From Eopsaltria australis (taxonomy: Eukaryota > Chordata > Aves > Passeriformes > Petroicidae), in assembly GCA_034509425.1 (NCBI GenBank), contig JAVTVJ010000076.1, positions 310,001 to 374,000 on the forward strand: 64,000 nt of DNA, written 5' to 3'. The notes beneath the pieces are model-generated. The model did no database searches. It had not been told where the DNA came from and saw nothing but the letters and a program-made list of their open reading frames with translations. The translations under genes and the position numbers were made by a program. Below, piece after piece: positions 12,775-24,800 of the stretch; position 1 is the first letter of the stretch, and each line of letters starts with the position of its first letter.

Positions 12775-13600
12775 AAACTGCAGAAGTTGGAAGGGATATC
12801 TGGAGGTCATCTAGTCCAACCCTGTGCTCAAAGGAGGTTGCTGAGGACTGTGTCCAGTCAGGTTTTAATATCTCAAAGGATGGAGATGTCACAACCCCTC
12901 TGGGCAACCCTTTCTAGCATTTGGATGCCCTCAGAGTAAAAAAGCTTTCATTTGTTTAAGGTGAATTTCCTGTATCTCAGTTTGTGCCCGTGTCCTCTTG
13001 TCCTGTCAGCAAAAACTACTGAGAAAAGCCTTTGGCTTCCTTCGTCCTCTGAGGATGCCACCCTTGCTCCAGAGCTTCCCGTTGTTCTCAGTGACCCGGG
13101 GTGTCTGAAGGCCAATCTGAACAGTAAAGAGTAAGGTGAAAAGGGCACTACTACCTCAGCCATTGCCATGTCCCCTGTCACCAGGTCCCCTGCCCCATTC
13201 AGAAGTGGCCCTACATTTTCCCTTCTTGTTGCTGAACTGCCCATAGAAACCTTTCTTGTTGCCTTCCTTGTCCCTTGTAAGGTTAAGCTCCAAATGGACT
13301 TTGGCTTTCCTATCCACATCCCTACATTCTCAGTGTCTCCATATCCCCCAGGTCCTTTATCCCTGCTTTCACCTCTTGCAGGCTTCTTTTTTTATAGCTG
13401 AGTTTTGTTGGGCGCTCTTTTTTCATCCAAGCAGGCCTTCTGCTATCTCACTTAACCTCCTCTTGTTGAGATAGCTCATTCTTGCACCTGGGAGACACAA
13501 CCTCTGAAGAATAACCGGCTCTCCTCGACCCTTGTTCTATCCAGGGCTTTATTCCGTGGTATTCTTCCAAGCAGATCTCAAGAAAAAAAATAGTCGTAGA
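12775..13600 (-). mobile_element. CR1 LINE with the whole reverse transcriptase core missing
   Basis: Read on the minus strand, the 5' part (13600 to about 13065) encodes remnants of the CR1 ORF2 region between the endonuclease and the RT. It shows DLLGRIPRNKAL, ELNLTRDKEGNKKGFYG in one frame and ENVGPLLNGAGDLVTGDM in another. It then passes, near 13040-13065, directly into the ORF2 C-terminus (RLFSVVFADRTRGHGHKL, about 12950-13040) and the 3' untranslated end with CATCTAGTCCAACCC. The RT fingers and palm that normally lie between are absent. Frameshifts and stops make it inactive. The 3' terminal repeats have decayed. Confidence 0.93.
12948..13580 (-). pseudogene. CR1 ORF2 relic, linker fused to C-terminus by deletion
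   Basis: This is a broken reverse-transcriptase polyprotein frame. A 123-codon open stretch (13319 down to 12948) joins the pre-RT linker to the C-terminal DRTRGHGHK segment, so the deletion happens to leave an open frame. Upstream residues are recovered only after a frameshift near 13230. The RT catalytic motifs are absent, so no activity is possible. CR1 ORF2 normally encodes an AP-type endonuclease and an RT of about 900 residues or more. Confidence 0.85.
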
Positions 13601-16600
13601 TTTGGCTTATGTGTGGTGCTCATTTTCAGGTCCAGTCTCCAGAATTTTTTGCCACACTGAGAACTGATGCCAACTCATCTATATCTGAACAAGTCGTTCT
13701 TGAGGGAATGTATAAAAATGGAAAATTTAATCTTGCATACTAGGTAAAAGCGTCAATCTTTAATCACAGCTCTACCTGGTGTCTTCTCAGATGTAGATTT
13801 TTTTTTTCTTCTCATTACTGTTAAGAATGATTATATCTCATTCAAGGAAAAACCTTCTGGAAGCTGGAGGCAAAGAAGTCAAGAAAAAAACCTTACGTCA
13901 TTGTGCAATCTTCTCTTGTGTTCTTATTAGAGAAGTTATAGGACATCAAGAAAGAGGGAAATATAAGATCTGGAATACATGGTTTAGCAGTAACTCAGTT
14001 TTAACTGTCCTATCTGCTTTTTCTCAGAATTGTCTCTTTGCCAAGACCTCTCACAAAGAGCCTTGCCTTCATATTTGTAACTTAAGAGCAATTTGCAAAA
14101 TTTGGCAATAGTACATTCCCTTCCCTTTTCCCAGGTGGAGGACTGTTTAATATTTTCCATCCCAGCTTTCAGCAAGTTCTCCATTATCTTGTGCTTGCTA
14201 GTGACATTCCCATGCATCTTTTAAAAGTTTCTTTCACTCCCCTGACACCTTCCTTCCTTTCATTATCCTCCCGTAAATTTGGCTGGTAAGACCACACAAT
14301 AAGAGTTTTCTGTTTTTCTTTTGAATGCATATCCTGATACTGACAACTGAGTGAAAGAGCTCTTTTCTCAGTTGAAGAGTTAATGAGGAAAAATACTATT
14401 TTGATTATGGCAAAATTAATGAATTTGCCTTTTTTTTAATGCAGGTTAAAAGCAAGACAATGCAGTATTGTTGAAAAGAAAATACATTGTTGGTTCTGGG
14501 TTGCAACAGAATTAATGAGGGCAATAGTTCCCCAGTTATGTATCTTTCCTGCTTTAGTCATTATATTGAAGGCCCAGCAGCTTTTTATGAAATTCTGTGT
14601 CTTAGGATACAGACCATGAAGATGCCTGGCTGAAGTTTGCTCACCCAGTTCATCCCTCCTTCCTTCCTTCCATTCCTGCTTAATAAAACTCTTCATTCTG
14701 ACAGTTCATTGGTGGCTCTAATTAAAACACTGCACCACCACCCTCCTACCCACCCCCCCCCCCCAAAAAAAAACCCAAAAAAACCCAAAACAACACCACC
14801 ACAGATTTTATAATATTTTCAACCAATTGTTCCAGTTTCTGGGGTCAGATTATGACTTTACCAGGAATGTTTGAGACCACTTATTACAGCTGTTTTAGTT
14901 TTCTCCAACTGAAAAATACTATTTTGTGTAAAAGGTAGAATTGGGTGCCTTCTGGCTTTGTAGTGAGGGCTACAGTTTCCAGGAGGCTGCTGAGTCTGGG
15001 GAGTTTGAATTGGTCATATGAAAGAAGATGTTTCCAGTAATCAGAGTGAGAAAATTAATTCACTGACAAAATATTATTTTTTTTTCCTAAAAATCTCGCA
15101 TGTCAAAGATGATGAAGAACTGGAATTGAATGAGACACTGACAAGATAGGAAAGATGAGAAAGCAGAATCAAGCTCACTTGACTGATTGCTTCTTTGGAT
15201 GTGGAGTTTGTGTTTTTACCTTTTCCTTCCTCAGAAAGTATTATGTTCAGGGGGATAATGTATGGGTGCCAGTTGGCCAGATATTTTCCCCTGTTTTGGA
15301 AGCATCTTTAGATGTTGCAAAGTGGGCTGCATGGTGAAGTGCTCTGTGTACAGATAACATTTTTGGCTTCTGTGAGAGCTGAATTAAAAGGGATAAAGTA
15401 AAAGACAGAACTGAGGAACAGGAAAACTGAGTTTAGCTTTGGAATTATGCCAGCTAAATGCAATTAAATAGATTAGGAACTAAGAAAAAGACATGAAAAG
15501 CTCACTATAGATGTCAGCTCAAAGAACAGGAAAGGGCAAAATATAACCAGAGGAGATTATACAGAAAAGAGAGAGAAAGAGCAAGAACGCTGGAGCATGA
15601 ATAAACCATGGGAGTGACAGAGACAGGCAGTCACTAAGGGAAACTGGAAATCTGTAAGGTAGGACAGAAATCCTTGAAAACATTTTTGAGAATAAAGATT
15701 CTGTGCAAATGGCCTTATATTTATAATGTAGGAGCTTCTTAGTAACCTGAGCAAAAATAAGATCAGCAAAATTGAAGTTTTGAAACTCCCAGCCTGGGAA
15801 GAGCCATGTTGGATGTGTCAGAGAGGAAAGTGAGATGCTGAGAATGCACAGCAGGATGCTGGATTTTGGAGCTGGCACGTGCAATTTTAAATAAATCACC
15901 TGTCCATACTTGTCTTAAACTGCTTTCTTAATTTTTTTTTAGGTTATGACATCAGTTATACCTTTTTAATCAGTCATTCATATTTTTTCTCCAAATGTTT
16001 AAAATATGACAAGAAAAACATTACAAGAAAAATTATAAGTAATAATAAGTAATTTTCATGAGCTATGGATAACAAAATTACATGTCATCCTATATGACAG
16101 AATCAGAAACCCCAGTGAGTGAAAGATAATTTTCAGTGGTTACATAACCTTGTGATTGTTCCCCTTTCCCATTGATTTTCTGAGTAGATTTAAGTGCTTT
16201 AGAATACTTTTCATATCATTTAATGGAACAAATGTATTAGAGAGGCTCAATGATCTTGTTATGAATGCAGGATACAAGCCCTGAGCTGAGTCTATGCCAA
16301 AAGATACACGCAGTTTGCTGAAACACCGGTGGGTCACTCTACATTTAGGCTGGCCTATTAAAGGATGAAAAAGACTATTGCTAATATACTCTCATGTCTT
16401 CTTGCAATGGATTCTGGCTTTCCTTGAGCACAGGAGGTTTCTAGCTTGGGGAAAGATCTTTGTTGGTCAGTTATTTCACACCTAATTTGTCACAGATGGT
16501 GATTTTTAAAAAGCAGCTCTGCTATGGACTTGACCATTTAACAGATTAGTAAAGTGCTCGGTAAGCAAAGTTACAGTAATTGTAAATTGCCATGTGTTTC

Positions 16601-17293
16601 AACTAATTCCTTATTCTGTTCTGCAAGTATCTTCAACCAACCATGTTTCCATTAAAATAATGGTAATTGTTTTGATTATGTTTTATTGATTTTCCCCTAA
16701 TATTTCACAAGTAATTTGTTCAGGCTACTGCTCTTTTGTTGGAAGCATCATCAAAGGTATCATACTGTAGTTACTGTGAGAATTTTTGTGATTCACAAAA
16801 CTTGTGTTTCATTTTGGCTTGAAACAAAACTACATTTTTGGGAAAAAAAGGCCTTTTGACAGATGGGATTACTGTGGAGCCAGCTGTATTTAGTAGCAGA
16901 ATGCCATGCAAGTCATTAGGTGAGCAATGCACAGTTATGAGGTCTGCACTTGGAGTCACTTTAGGAGGAGAAATGAGTAGAACCCAATCTGGTGTGCTGC
17001 TAACTTGAGCCTCCCAGACCCCAGCCCTACCTGTCTGCTGAGAAGACTTCCTGTTCTGTGCACAACATGAAGATTAAGAAGGTGTTTCTAAAGGAAAACT
17101 TTTGACAGGTAGATAACATTGGCATATAGTCCATATAAAGAGAAAAAGAGAAGTCTGCAGAAATTTTTGGTTGTGTTCCAGCATGGATAAACCATGTTTC
17201 TGAGTTGTTATCCAGAATATATAGGATGTTGGCTGCCTATTGATATTGTCCTACAGAATGATTTAGCACAAGTTAAGAAAAGAATACACTAGA
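13601..17293. other. Non-coding stretch, nothing recognised beyond a C/A tract
   Basis: No gene or interspersed repeat is identified. The frame 15519-15899 on the minus strand (126 codons) is rich in Leu, Ser and Phe because it reads purine-rich DNA on the other strand, and it shows no domain. Short frames elsewhere look random. Confidence 0.55.
14753..14800. repeat. C12 run followed by A/C-rich tract
   Basis: A run of 12 C is followed by 9 A and then alternating CCC and A runs. This is a low-complexity purine/pyrimidine-switching tract. It lies just after ordinary unique sequence and has no visible link to a retroelement. Confidence 0.9.
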
Positions 17294-17566
17294 CTATTTC
17301 AGCTGGAAGGGATCTGCATAGATCATCACGTCCAACTGCCTGACAAACTCAGGGCTGACCAAAAATTAAAAATGTTGTTAAGGGCATTGCCCCATAAACA
17401 GACACAGGTTTGGGGCATTGACCACCTCTCTAGGAAGCCTGTTCCAGTGTTTAAATACCCTTTCAGTAACAAAATGCTTCCTTATGTCCAGTCTGAGCCC
17501 TTCCTGATGCAGCTTTGTACCATTCCCACACACATTATCACTGGGTACCAGAGAGAAGAGGTTTGC
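17294..17566 (-). mobile_element. CR1 LINE 3' end fragment
   Basis: Reverse complement of a CR1 3' end. Hallmarks in plus-strand order are CAGCTGGAAGGGATCTGCA, GATCATCACGTCCAACTGCC, GGGCATTGCCC, ACCACCTCTCTAGGAAGCC, TGTTCCAGTGTTTAA and CTTATGTCCAGTCTGA. This wording (CTGCCTGAC, TTAAGGGCATT) marks a CR1 subfamily different from the copies at 32801 and 38267. The copy is 5'-truncated, and its terminal repeats are lost or degraded. Confidence 0.93.
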
Positions 17567-18660
17567 AGTAATAACTTGATCATCCCACTGAGTCATCCAA
17601 TTCTGATCTTGTGGGACTGGGACAATAACATCGTAAAATTATTTTAATAACCTTAGCTGGTATTTTCAAAACTGAGTATCTTGAGTGTCTCCTTTTTAGG
17701 GTATTATTCTGAAGTGCTGAAGTATTGACTTTTCAGAAAGAAAGATGCTTTGATGTCTGAGATACTTTGAATTACAGAAAATGAAAGCTAAAAGATTTAA
17801 TCCCTATTGGAGCACATCAGGTTAAGTCAGACTTAGGAGCTGTACTCTGAAGTGAAAAGAAAATGGAGTGAGGGGTTACAACTTTTTTAAATTTTTTTTT
17901 TGAGTTCTGGTATGATCACAATCAGCAATATAAACACTGAATAATCCTATTCTAGTAGGGCTTTGGGGAACTAAGAACCTTTATGCATCTTACTTTCCTA
18001 TAGTTGTCATGTGTCTTCCACCATGGTGCAAAATAAGTTTCCACTGAACTAGAGGTTTACTGAGCTGTCCCAAGCTTCCTGTGTTTTTATCTTGCCAGTG
18101 TGCCTAAATTATTTCTGCAGTTTTTGGTTTTGTTTGTTTGTTGCTTATTCCTGAAACCAGCATTCATATCAGAAACAGCAGAAGTTTGGGGTTTGCAGAT
18201 AATGGAAGGATCTTTATGTAGTCTTGAAACACACTAAAACAGGGTAAGATGAATACTGCTGTCTTATTGTGATTAATCAAGATATTCAATAAGGAAGACT
18301 TGGTATGAAGTTGTTATCCATAATTGCTAATAAGAGGAACACTAAATAATAAGTATATAGATTAATGGTCTTATACAGTTAAATTGTGAGAAAATCCTAA
18401 ATTTGTTTAATTGATGGATAATACTTCAAATATGTTAAAGATAGATAATGTTGGATGGTAACTTTAATGTGCAGGTATATTTTTCATCTGTTACTGTGCA
18501 GAGATAAAAATAAATCTGTGGCATGGATCATTTGTCACTCATCATTTTATTTGCATTGTCACAATTTAAAATTTCTCTCTGCAGAGCAGATAATAGGCAA
18601 TTAGTTAGCTGGGATAGCTTCTGTCCTGAACAATCAAAATTTTACATAAAGGTTTAAGAC

Positions 18661-18674
18661 TTTTTTTTTTTTTT
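18661..18674. repeat. Poly-T tract (14 T)
   Basis: A homopolymer run with no retroelement body visible beside it. Confidence 0.9.
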
Positions 18675-20698
18675 AATATGGATTTTCCCATCTCCTCTAT
18701 AAGGAGAACTAATAATAATGAAATAAATGGGACTCAGCATAGATCTTAATTAAAAATCCAAATCTAAAGTTGTTTGGTAGGATATTACTATTTAATAGAC
18801 AAATATTGTAATGCAGATTGCCAACAAGAAAACTCACACTTAAAAAGAATATATATATGTAAGTATTAAAAGCTCATTCAGGTTCTTGTTTTCATTCAAG
18901 TTTATTAAAAATTCAATTTCCTTGTGGAGTTCTCATAAAAAAACCAAAACAAGCCCCTGAAACACTTAGTATGAACCTTATCATGCTTACTGAGTTTAGC
19001 AAACAGACTTCAGTGAATTTAATCTAGAAAATAGTTGTCAACATGCACTGCACAGGTGCTGATAGATATGAAATGTCAAATCCATACATATGCTAAAAGA
19101 CTTAACCTGTTCGCAGTGAGTGAGAGAAAGACACTCAGGATATTTGGCATTATTAGTTGTACTAAATTACTGTATACATAGGCATCCCTATATCATCTGT
19201 ATAATGAAAAACTTGCAATATACCCATACACATCCTGTGTGTGATTTTGGCATAGAACACAAGAAGGTCAAAATTTCTATTTGTAAATCTGATGTGTACT
19301 GGAGAGGCAGTTGGTGATAGAGGACATCTTTGGATTTTTCCAACTTCCTCTCCAGGCTCTCATCTTCCATTTCCTCTTCCCCTCCTGAGATACCATCTAG
19401 GCTGCCAGCTCTTGACAGCTAGAAGCTGTCTTTTTGTGTGTACCTTTTGTACTGTGGGTCCTCGTGAGCTGGTGGATGACTCTGCACCTGCAGCTCTGAG
19501 GGATTGCAGATGGAATATGTATTAGCATAAAAGCACCTTCATGTCATAAATAGACATGTTTTATTTAACTGGTTAGATTTAATTATTCGGTCAAAGGAAA
19601 AATTTGTTGCCTGCCTGCACACTGCTTTGGTAAGGTCTGCATAGTTTCATGTCTAGCCATGGACAGCAGCATAAGGCAGGAGCCCAGTCACACTGCCCCA
19701 GTCAGTGAAGCAGGTTGCACTCAGGTGTGATTCACATCTACATATGTGGAATTGGTCCCTGTAAATCCTTTATTCACCATATGGGGAGGCAAAGTTGTCA
19801 GGGCTCTTAACACAGGCAATTAAATGAGCTGAAATCTGTCCAGGTTCTACTCCTGTACACATCCACTCCTCTTTCACCTCTTTTCTTTCCTCCCTCACCA
19901 AGATGAGACTGCTATATGGAACACTGTGCTCCTCTGCAGAATTTGACATAATCCTTGCTGAGCAAACTTCCACCTTTCATGAAGGTTTCCTTTCTGAAGC
20001 CCTCTATAAAAGCACATGGTACTTCTAAGTGCTTGTATGCCTAGTCCTAGCCTGCATGTGGTGGTACATCTTTGTGGTGAATACTGGGAATAGTCTTGCA
20101 AACTGGATTTCCTGGGGCACAAACCTATATCCGTAGTTATCTCACTATCATTTCCTAAAATGAAGAAGGAAAACCTAGGAGTTTAGGTTAGCAGAAAGTT
20201 AAAATGCCACTAGAAAACTTGTTAACACTTAAGTGTAGATGGGCATCCTGAATTTGATACTACATTTCTTCTGGTACCCACTGTAGATGAATTCAGAGAA
20301 TAATGTATTTCAAATTGAATAAGGCCATAAACCTCAGCTGTGACAGTCAGTACTTCTTCAGCAGTTCAGAAATAGGAGTAATAATTAGTAGGGAGCTAGA
20401 CATCTGGGTTTAATGCAGAATTCATTCCCCATCTTAAATGGGTTTCTATGACTAAACTATTAATTTTAATTGTATCAGTCAGAATTTGGCTGCTCATTCG
20501 CAGGTGTGATATATCTTAATCATTTGTAGGCAGGCACATGCCTGTTTAAGACTCATTTCCTGTGTAGATAATATACTGCAGTTCCCTGAAGACCTTATAT
20601 GCATATCACAAAAGCCAGCACCAACAGCAAGCTTGCTAATAACAAAACAAGTAATTAAAATTAATTCCTGTATTCCACTTTTGTTGAAGCTTTTGGAA

Positions 20699-20717
20699 TT
20701 TTTTTTTTTTTTTTTTT
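20699..20717. repeat. Poly-T tract (19 T)
   Basis: A homopolymer run. As poly-A on the minus strand it could mark a retroposed 3' end, but no body is seen to its left. Confidence 0.92.
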
Positions 20718-21641
20718 GTCCTGGGAGAAGATAAAATAGGACTACAAATTCTGCCTATGTGAGAAGTTGCTAGTTTTTTAACTTGCATAATGAAAAATGG
20801 TCTATTGACAGGGTTTCTTTCCTTCTTGTTTTACTCAAGAGTTTTTCTTTAATTTAAGAAAAAAAAAGGCATTACATAGTCACTACAGATATATTGTAAT
20901 AGCTATTATAGTAGTTTTTAAGCAATATATAATACTGGTAGTCAACAAAAAGTACATTCTTAACCTTGTTTTTATATAAAACTAATCATGTCCCAAGACC
21001 CTCTCATTCCCCATCTCCTTTAGTGTATTGCATTTCCTTTTTCCTTAACTGGAAATGTCATCAGCATGTGACTAAGATGAAAAAGGATGATGTACACTTG
21101 GTACTTGACAATAAAAGGGTTTTAGTTCTGTAGAAGCATTGCAAGAGCTAATTAGAACAAAGCAGCTGACCTTTACTAAAAATAGCACCTTTAAATATTC
21201 CAGTGAAAAGTTAGCTTATACTTAATGACCATCTGGAAGACTTTCTGAGCAGTACAAATGTGGTATCAAAATAAGGATTTATTTCCATTATGATTTTTAA
21301 AAGAAAGAAAGAAAAGTTATGGTCTCCAATCTCAACAAGACTAACACATAGTTTTCAGCCTGTCAATGGCTTATCTTGTCAGCTCAGTATAAATGTCAGA
21401 ATAAGTAACAGTGGAAATGCTAGATTTTTGTCCAGCACGGATCTATTTTTTCTTAACTATTTATGACTGTTACCAGCTAGTGTTCTTTTCTAATAGTAAA
21501 TTTAGTGGTTTGGAATTCCATTTTCTTTTTATAAAATCATAAAATATCTACTAATCCTGTTTTATATCCATTTACGATTGTGTTTAGCTTGTGTTAGCAT
21601 GTCTGAAAACAGTGTTTTAGACTTCGAATTTTTCCTAGTTC

Positions 21642-21826
21642 TTGAAGTTGAGGATACCCCATCCCTGGAAGTGTTCAAGGCCAGGTTGGAAAGGTTTCTG
21701 AGCAGCCTGGTCTAATGGAAGTTGCCCCTGTCCATGGAATTAGATGGAATTAGATGGTCTTGGGGCCTGGAATTAGATGATCTTTTAAAGTCCCTTTAAA
21801 CACAAACCCATTCTATGATTCTGTAT
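21642..21826 (+). mobile_element. CR1 LINE 3' end with internal duplication
   Basis: CR1 3' end: CCCATCCCTGGAAGTGTTCA, AGGCCAGGTTGGAAAGG, GAGCAGCCTGGTCTAATGG and a terminal CCCATTCTATGATTCTGT. The normally single GGAACTAGATGATC block appears three times (GGAATTAGATG at about 21737, 21747 and 21771). The first two are in tandem and the third follows a short GTCTTGGGGCCT insert. This local duplication is not part of the usual CR1 end. Confidence 0.93.
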
Positions 21827-24800
21827 TTAAATGTGATTTTCCAGGAGATTTTCACTAATGGAATTTTTCAGATGCACTACAGTTTCTTTTAGCAATTAAT
21901 TTGAAGAAAAAAAAGTAAGCATGTAAGAAATTGAATTTCTTTTATGTGAATAAAGTCACTTCTAACTTTTGAGTTGAAAAATTTTGTGCTCAGTACAGAT
22001 CATTCTACCAACAGTCCCTTTGTGAGCTGAATGAAACCTGTTCCTTTTTAGGTGCTATTGTAGCAATTACTGACTCGCCTGATATATCTACAGATCCTGC
22101 TTTTCTCATTAATCTTTGTTAAAAAGGTCAAGTAGTATGTGTTCCATGGTCACGGAGTCCTTTTCATATAGATGACTTCCATAAGGTATCTGATGCAAAG
22201 CACTTCAAATGGAATTTAGAATTAAGTATTTTTAAGCATGTATAATTTTAATGTTGTGTGTTCATTAATTGAAAGTAATGCTTTAATGCATACTGAGTTT
22301 AAGTCAATATTGGATACTGAATTCTTAAATGCTCAGTTGTACAGAGAGCTGTACTATTGTAAAGCAAAATCCTTAATTCTGTTTCATTGTGAATTAGTCC
22401 CACTGCAAGCCAGGTTCTTATTCCAAGATCTCTGTAGTGGTAATAGCTGACAAGAGAGTTCAGAGTACACACTTTAGACTTTAAGACCATAAAGCCTTTC
22501 CTAAGAATTAAGTGGGCATAGAGAATGGATATTAGACTTTGAGCATAAGACTGGGCTTGTTAATAGTTAAAACAAACTTTTTATGCATGGTAATAGAGTA
22601 AATATGGAAATTGAAAAGGGAGGATGAATGCTGAATAAAAGGAAATATAATTTTTTACAATTTTTTCCCCCTAAAGTATAAACATACTAAATTATTTAGA
22701 CTATAGTAAGGGGATTTAGCATATGGAATTATATCTCTAAATCCATCCATACTATAGTTATGTGGAAGATATAAAAGCTGAAAGAAAAAACCCAGCGTAT
22801 TGAATACTCTGGAATATTTGTTACTCTATGGATTCTTTTACTTTATGCTTTTTGGTTCTTTTTCTTCCTACAGTTAGAGGGAAAAGGAAAAAAAAAACAC
22901 TGAGGACACTTTTACAAAGTACTTGCTTTATGGCCTTCAGACAAACAGCTTAATTTTGCATGGTTCACTGTGGAGTCAGTCATGACAGCCTGTATTTGCC
23001 AGACTATTCTTATATTCAGGCTAATGAACATGCAGTAAACTATCCAGGTAATGAAATGTCACTGTTGACTGAGATATTCTGCAGCCTCTACTGGCCTGTT
23101 GCCAGCTGTTTTTTGTTCCAACCAGGGAGCCTGAAGTGACACTTTGGCTATTACTGGAAATTTCGTGTCCTAATGACATAATGCAGGACTGTGTGCCTCC
23201 CTCCTGAGCTGGCACAGAGGAAAATCACTGCCACATTTGCAAACTACTGCCTTGTGAAATGAGTTTGGAGGACTGCAGTCTCATATCACTTGAGAAGTTT
23301 CATTGTAATATGGCTGCATTTTAGCCTTTCCTTATTTTCACTTTCCTGTTAGAACGTCATTCAGAAGAGATGTTGTGGTTCAGAATTCGTCAGTGCAGTC
23401 CTTGGTTTCTCACTCATCTTTTAAGTGCGACCCTGCTTATAGGTGGTAAATTGGTGGCCAGAGAATTTAATGATGGAATCCATGTCCTACAACTAGGCAA
23501 CACCAACTGGAAATAGTTGGTGAGTGGTTTGTTTATTTTGTTTTACCTATTGGAACAGAACCTAAGGAAGAAAAAAATACGTCCAACAGTTTACTACCAT
23601 TATTGAGGGAACATGATTTTCTGATGGTGCACTACCTGAATGAGTACAATTTCTATGTCTGCTAAGTATCTTTTCCTTGATTCTTGTTGGTGCCTGGTCT
23701 CATAGGAACTCCCCACATCATTGCAGTATCATTCTCTGAGCTACATCTGTTGGGACTGGAAATATTTTCAGCCCATGCTGCAGAACCAGGGAGAGTGATC
23801 CTTAAGTTGGTACAACAAAACATTTCTGTGGTGCTGAAGTTTTCCTTCCTGACCATGTTTATCTTTTGTTTCTCGGAGTGGGGAAAACTTAGTTATGGTT
23901 TAGTGCTTCTTGTGTTGGACCTGAAAGGTGGGGAAGACAGGTGAGCAGAAAATTCTGGGTTTTCTTCCCTCCCACTTTATTGAACCCTCCTAAATACTGT
24001 ATGCTTAGAAATGTATAATGGCTTACATATTTCCGCTTGCATTAAGTAACCTGTGTCCAAAGTGAGAAATATCATCATTTGAGATTTACATTGTAGTTTT
24101 AATAGTATCTACCATCTCTAGATCACTGGGAAGAGATGAAATTTGCTGATAACTTTGTGAACAAAGCTCCTCTCTGGCTGAGGGCTGTCTTGCTCCAGTT
24201 GTCTTTTTGAGCTATGAGCCCATTTCCCCACCTTGCCTTTTTACTTTATTCTTGTTTGTATCTAAGGACTTGTATTAAGTGCTACTAAAATAAATTTATT
24301 AAAGGGACATTCTACTGCACTAATGGTGAAAGTTAACTTTCACTGCTCCCTCAAGGGGAAAGCATGTCAGTAATTGAGGCATTCCCCTTGCTGTTTTGCA
24401 AACCTTGCGGTGGTGTATGAAAGATGTCTTGAATTATTCAGTGTTCCTTGTTAGTTATGTTTCTCCTTGGTTTCTCTCTGTAGTCGATGTCATTTGTTGA
24501 GGTGAGATTTTTTTACTGTGTGAATAGAGCCCAGATTTGTGAAAAAATCTTACTTTTTAATTTTTGTCATGTTTAAGAGGTAACATTTAGTTGTTGACAT
24601 TTTTTCTTCATCCGCCTTTTAGAATATGAGATGTTTAGAAAACTTTAGAAAATGAATATTACTTTGTTAAACTTCCTACATCGATGGAAAAAAACTTGCA
24701 CAACATTGCAATACTGCTGATGCTTGCAGTCCTTAGGGTAATTTAGTGCTGAGATCACAGAGAATGCTTAACAGGATAAGCATTCCTATTCTGTTTTATT

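Larger units (their letters stand above)
17567..21641. other. AT-rich non-coding stretch, nothing recognised
   Basis: No coding region or interspersed repeat is recognised. A perfect octamer word ATTTGCAT lies at 18549-18556 in a mildly complex stretch (18500-18640), too little to call an element. T tracts are listed separately. Open frames are all under 80 codons. Confidence 0.55.
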
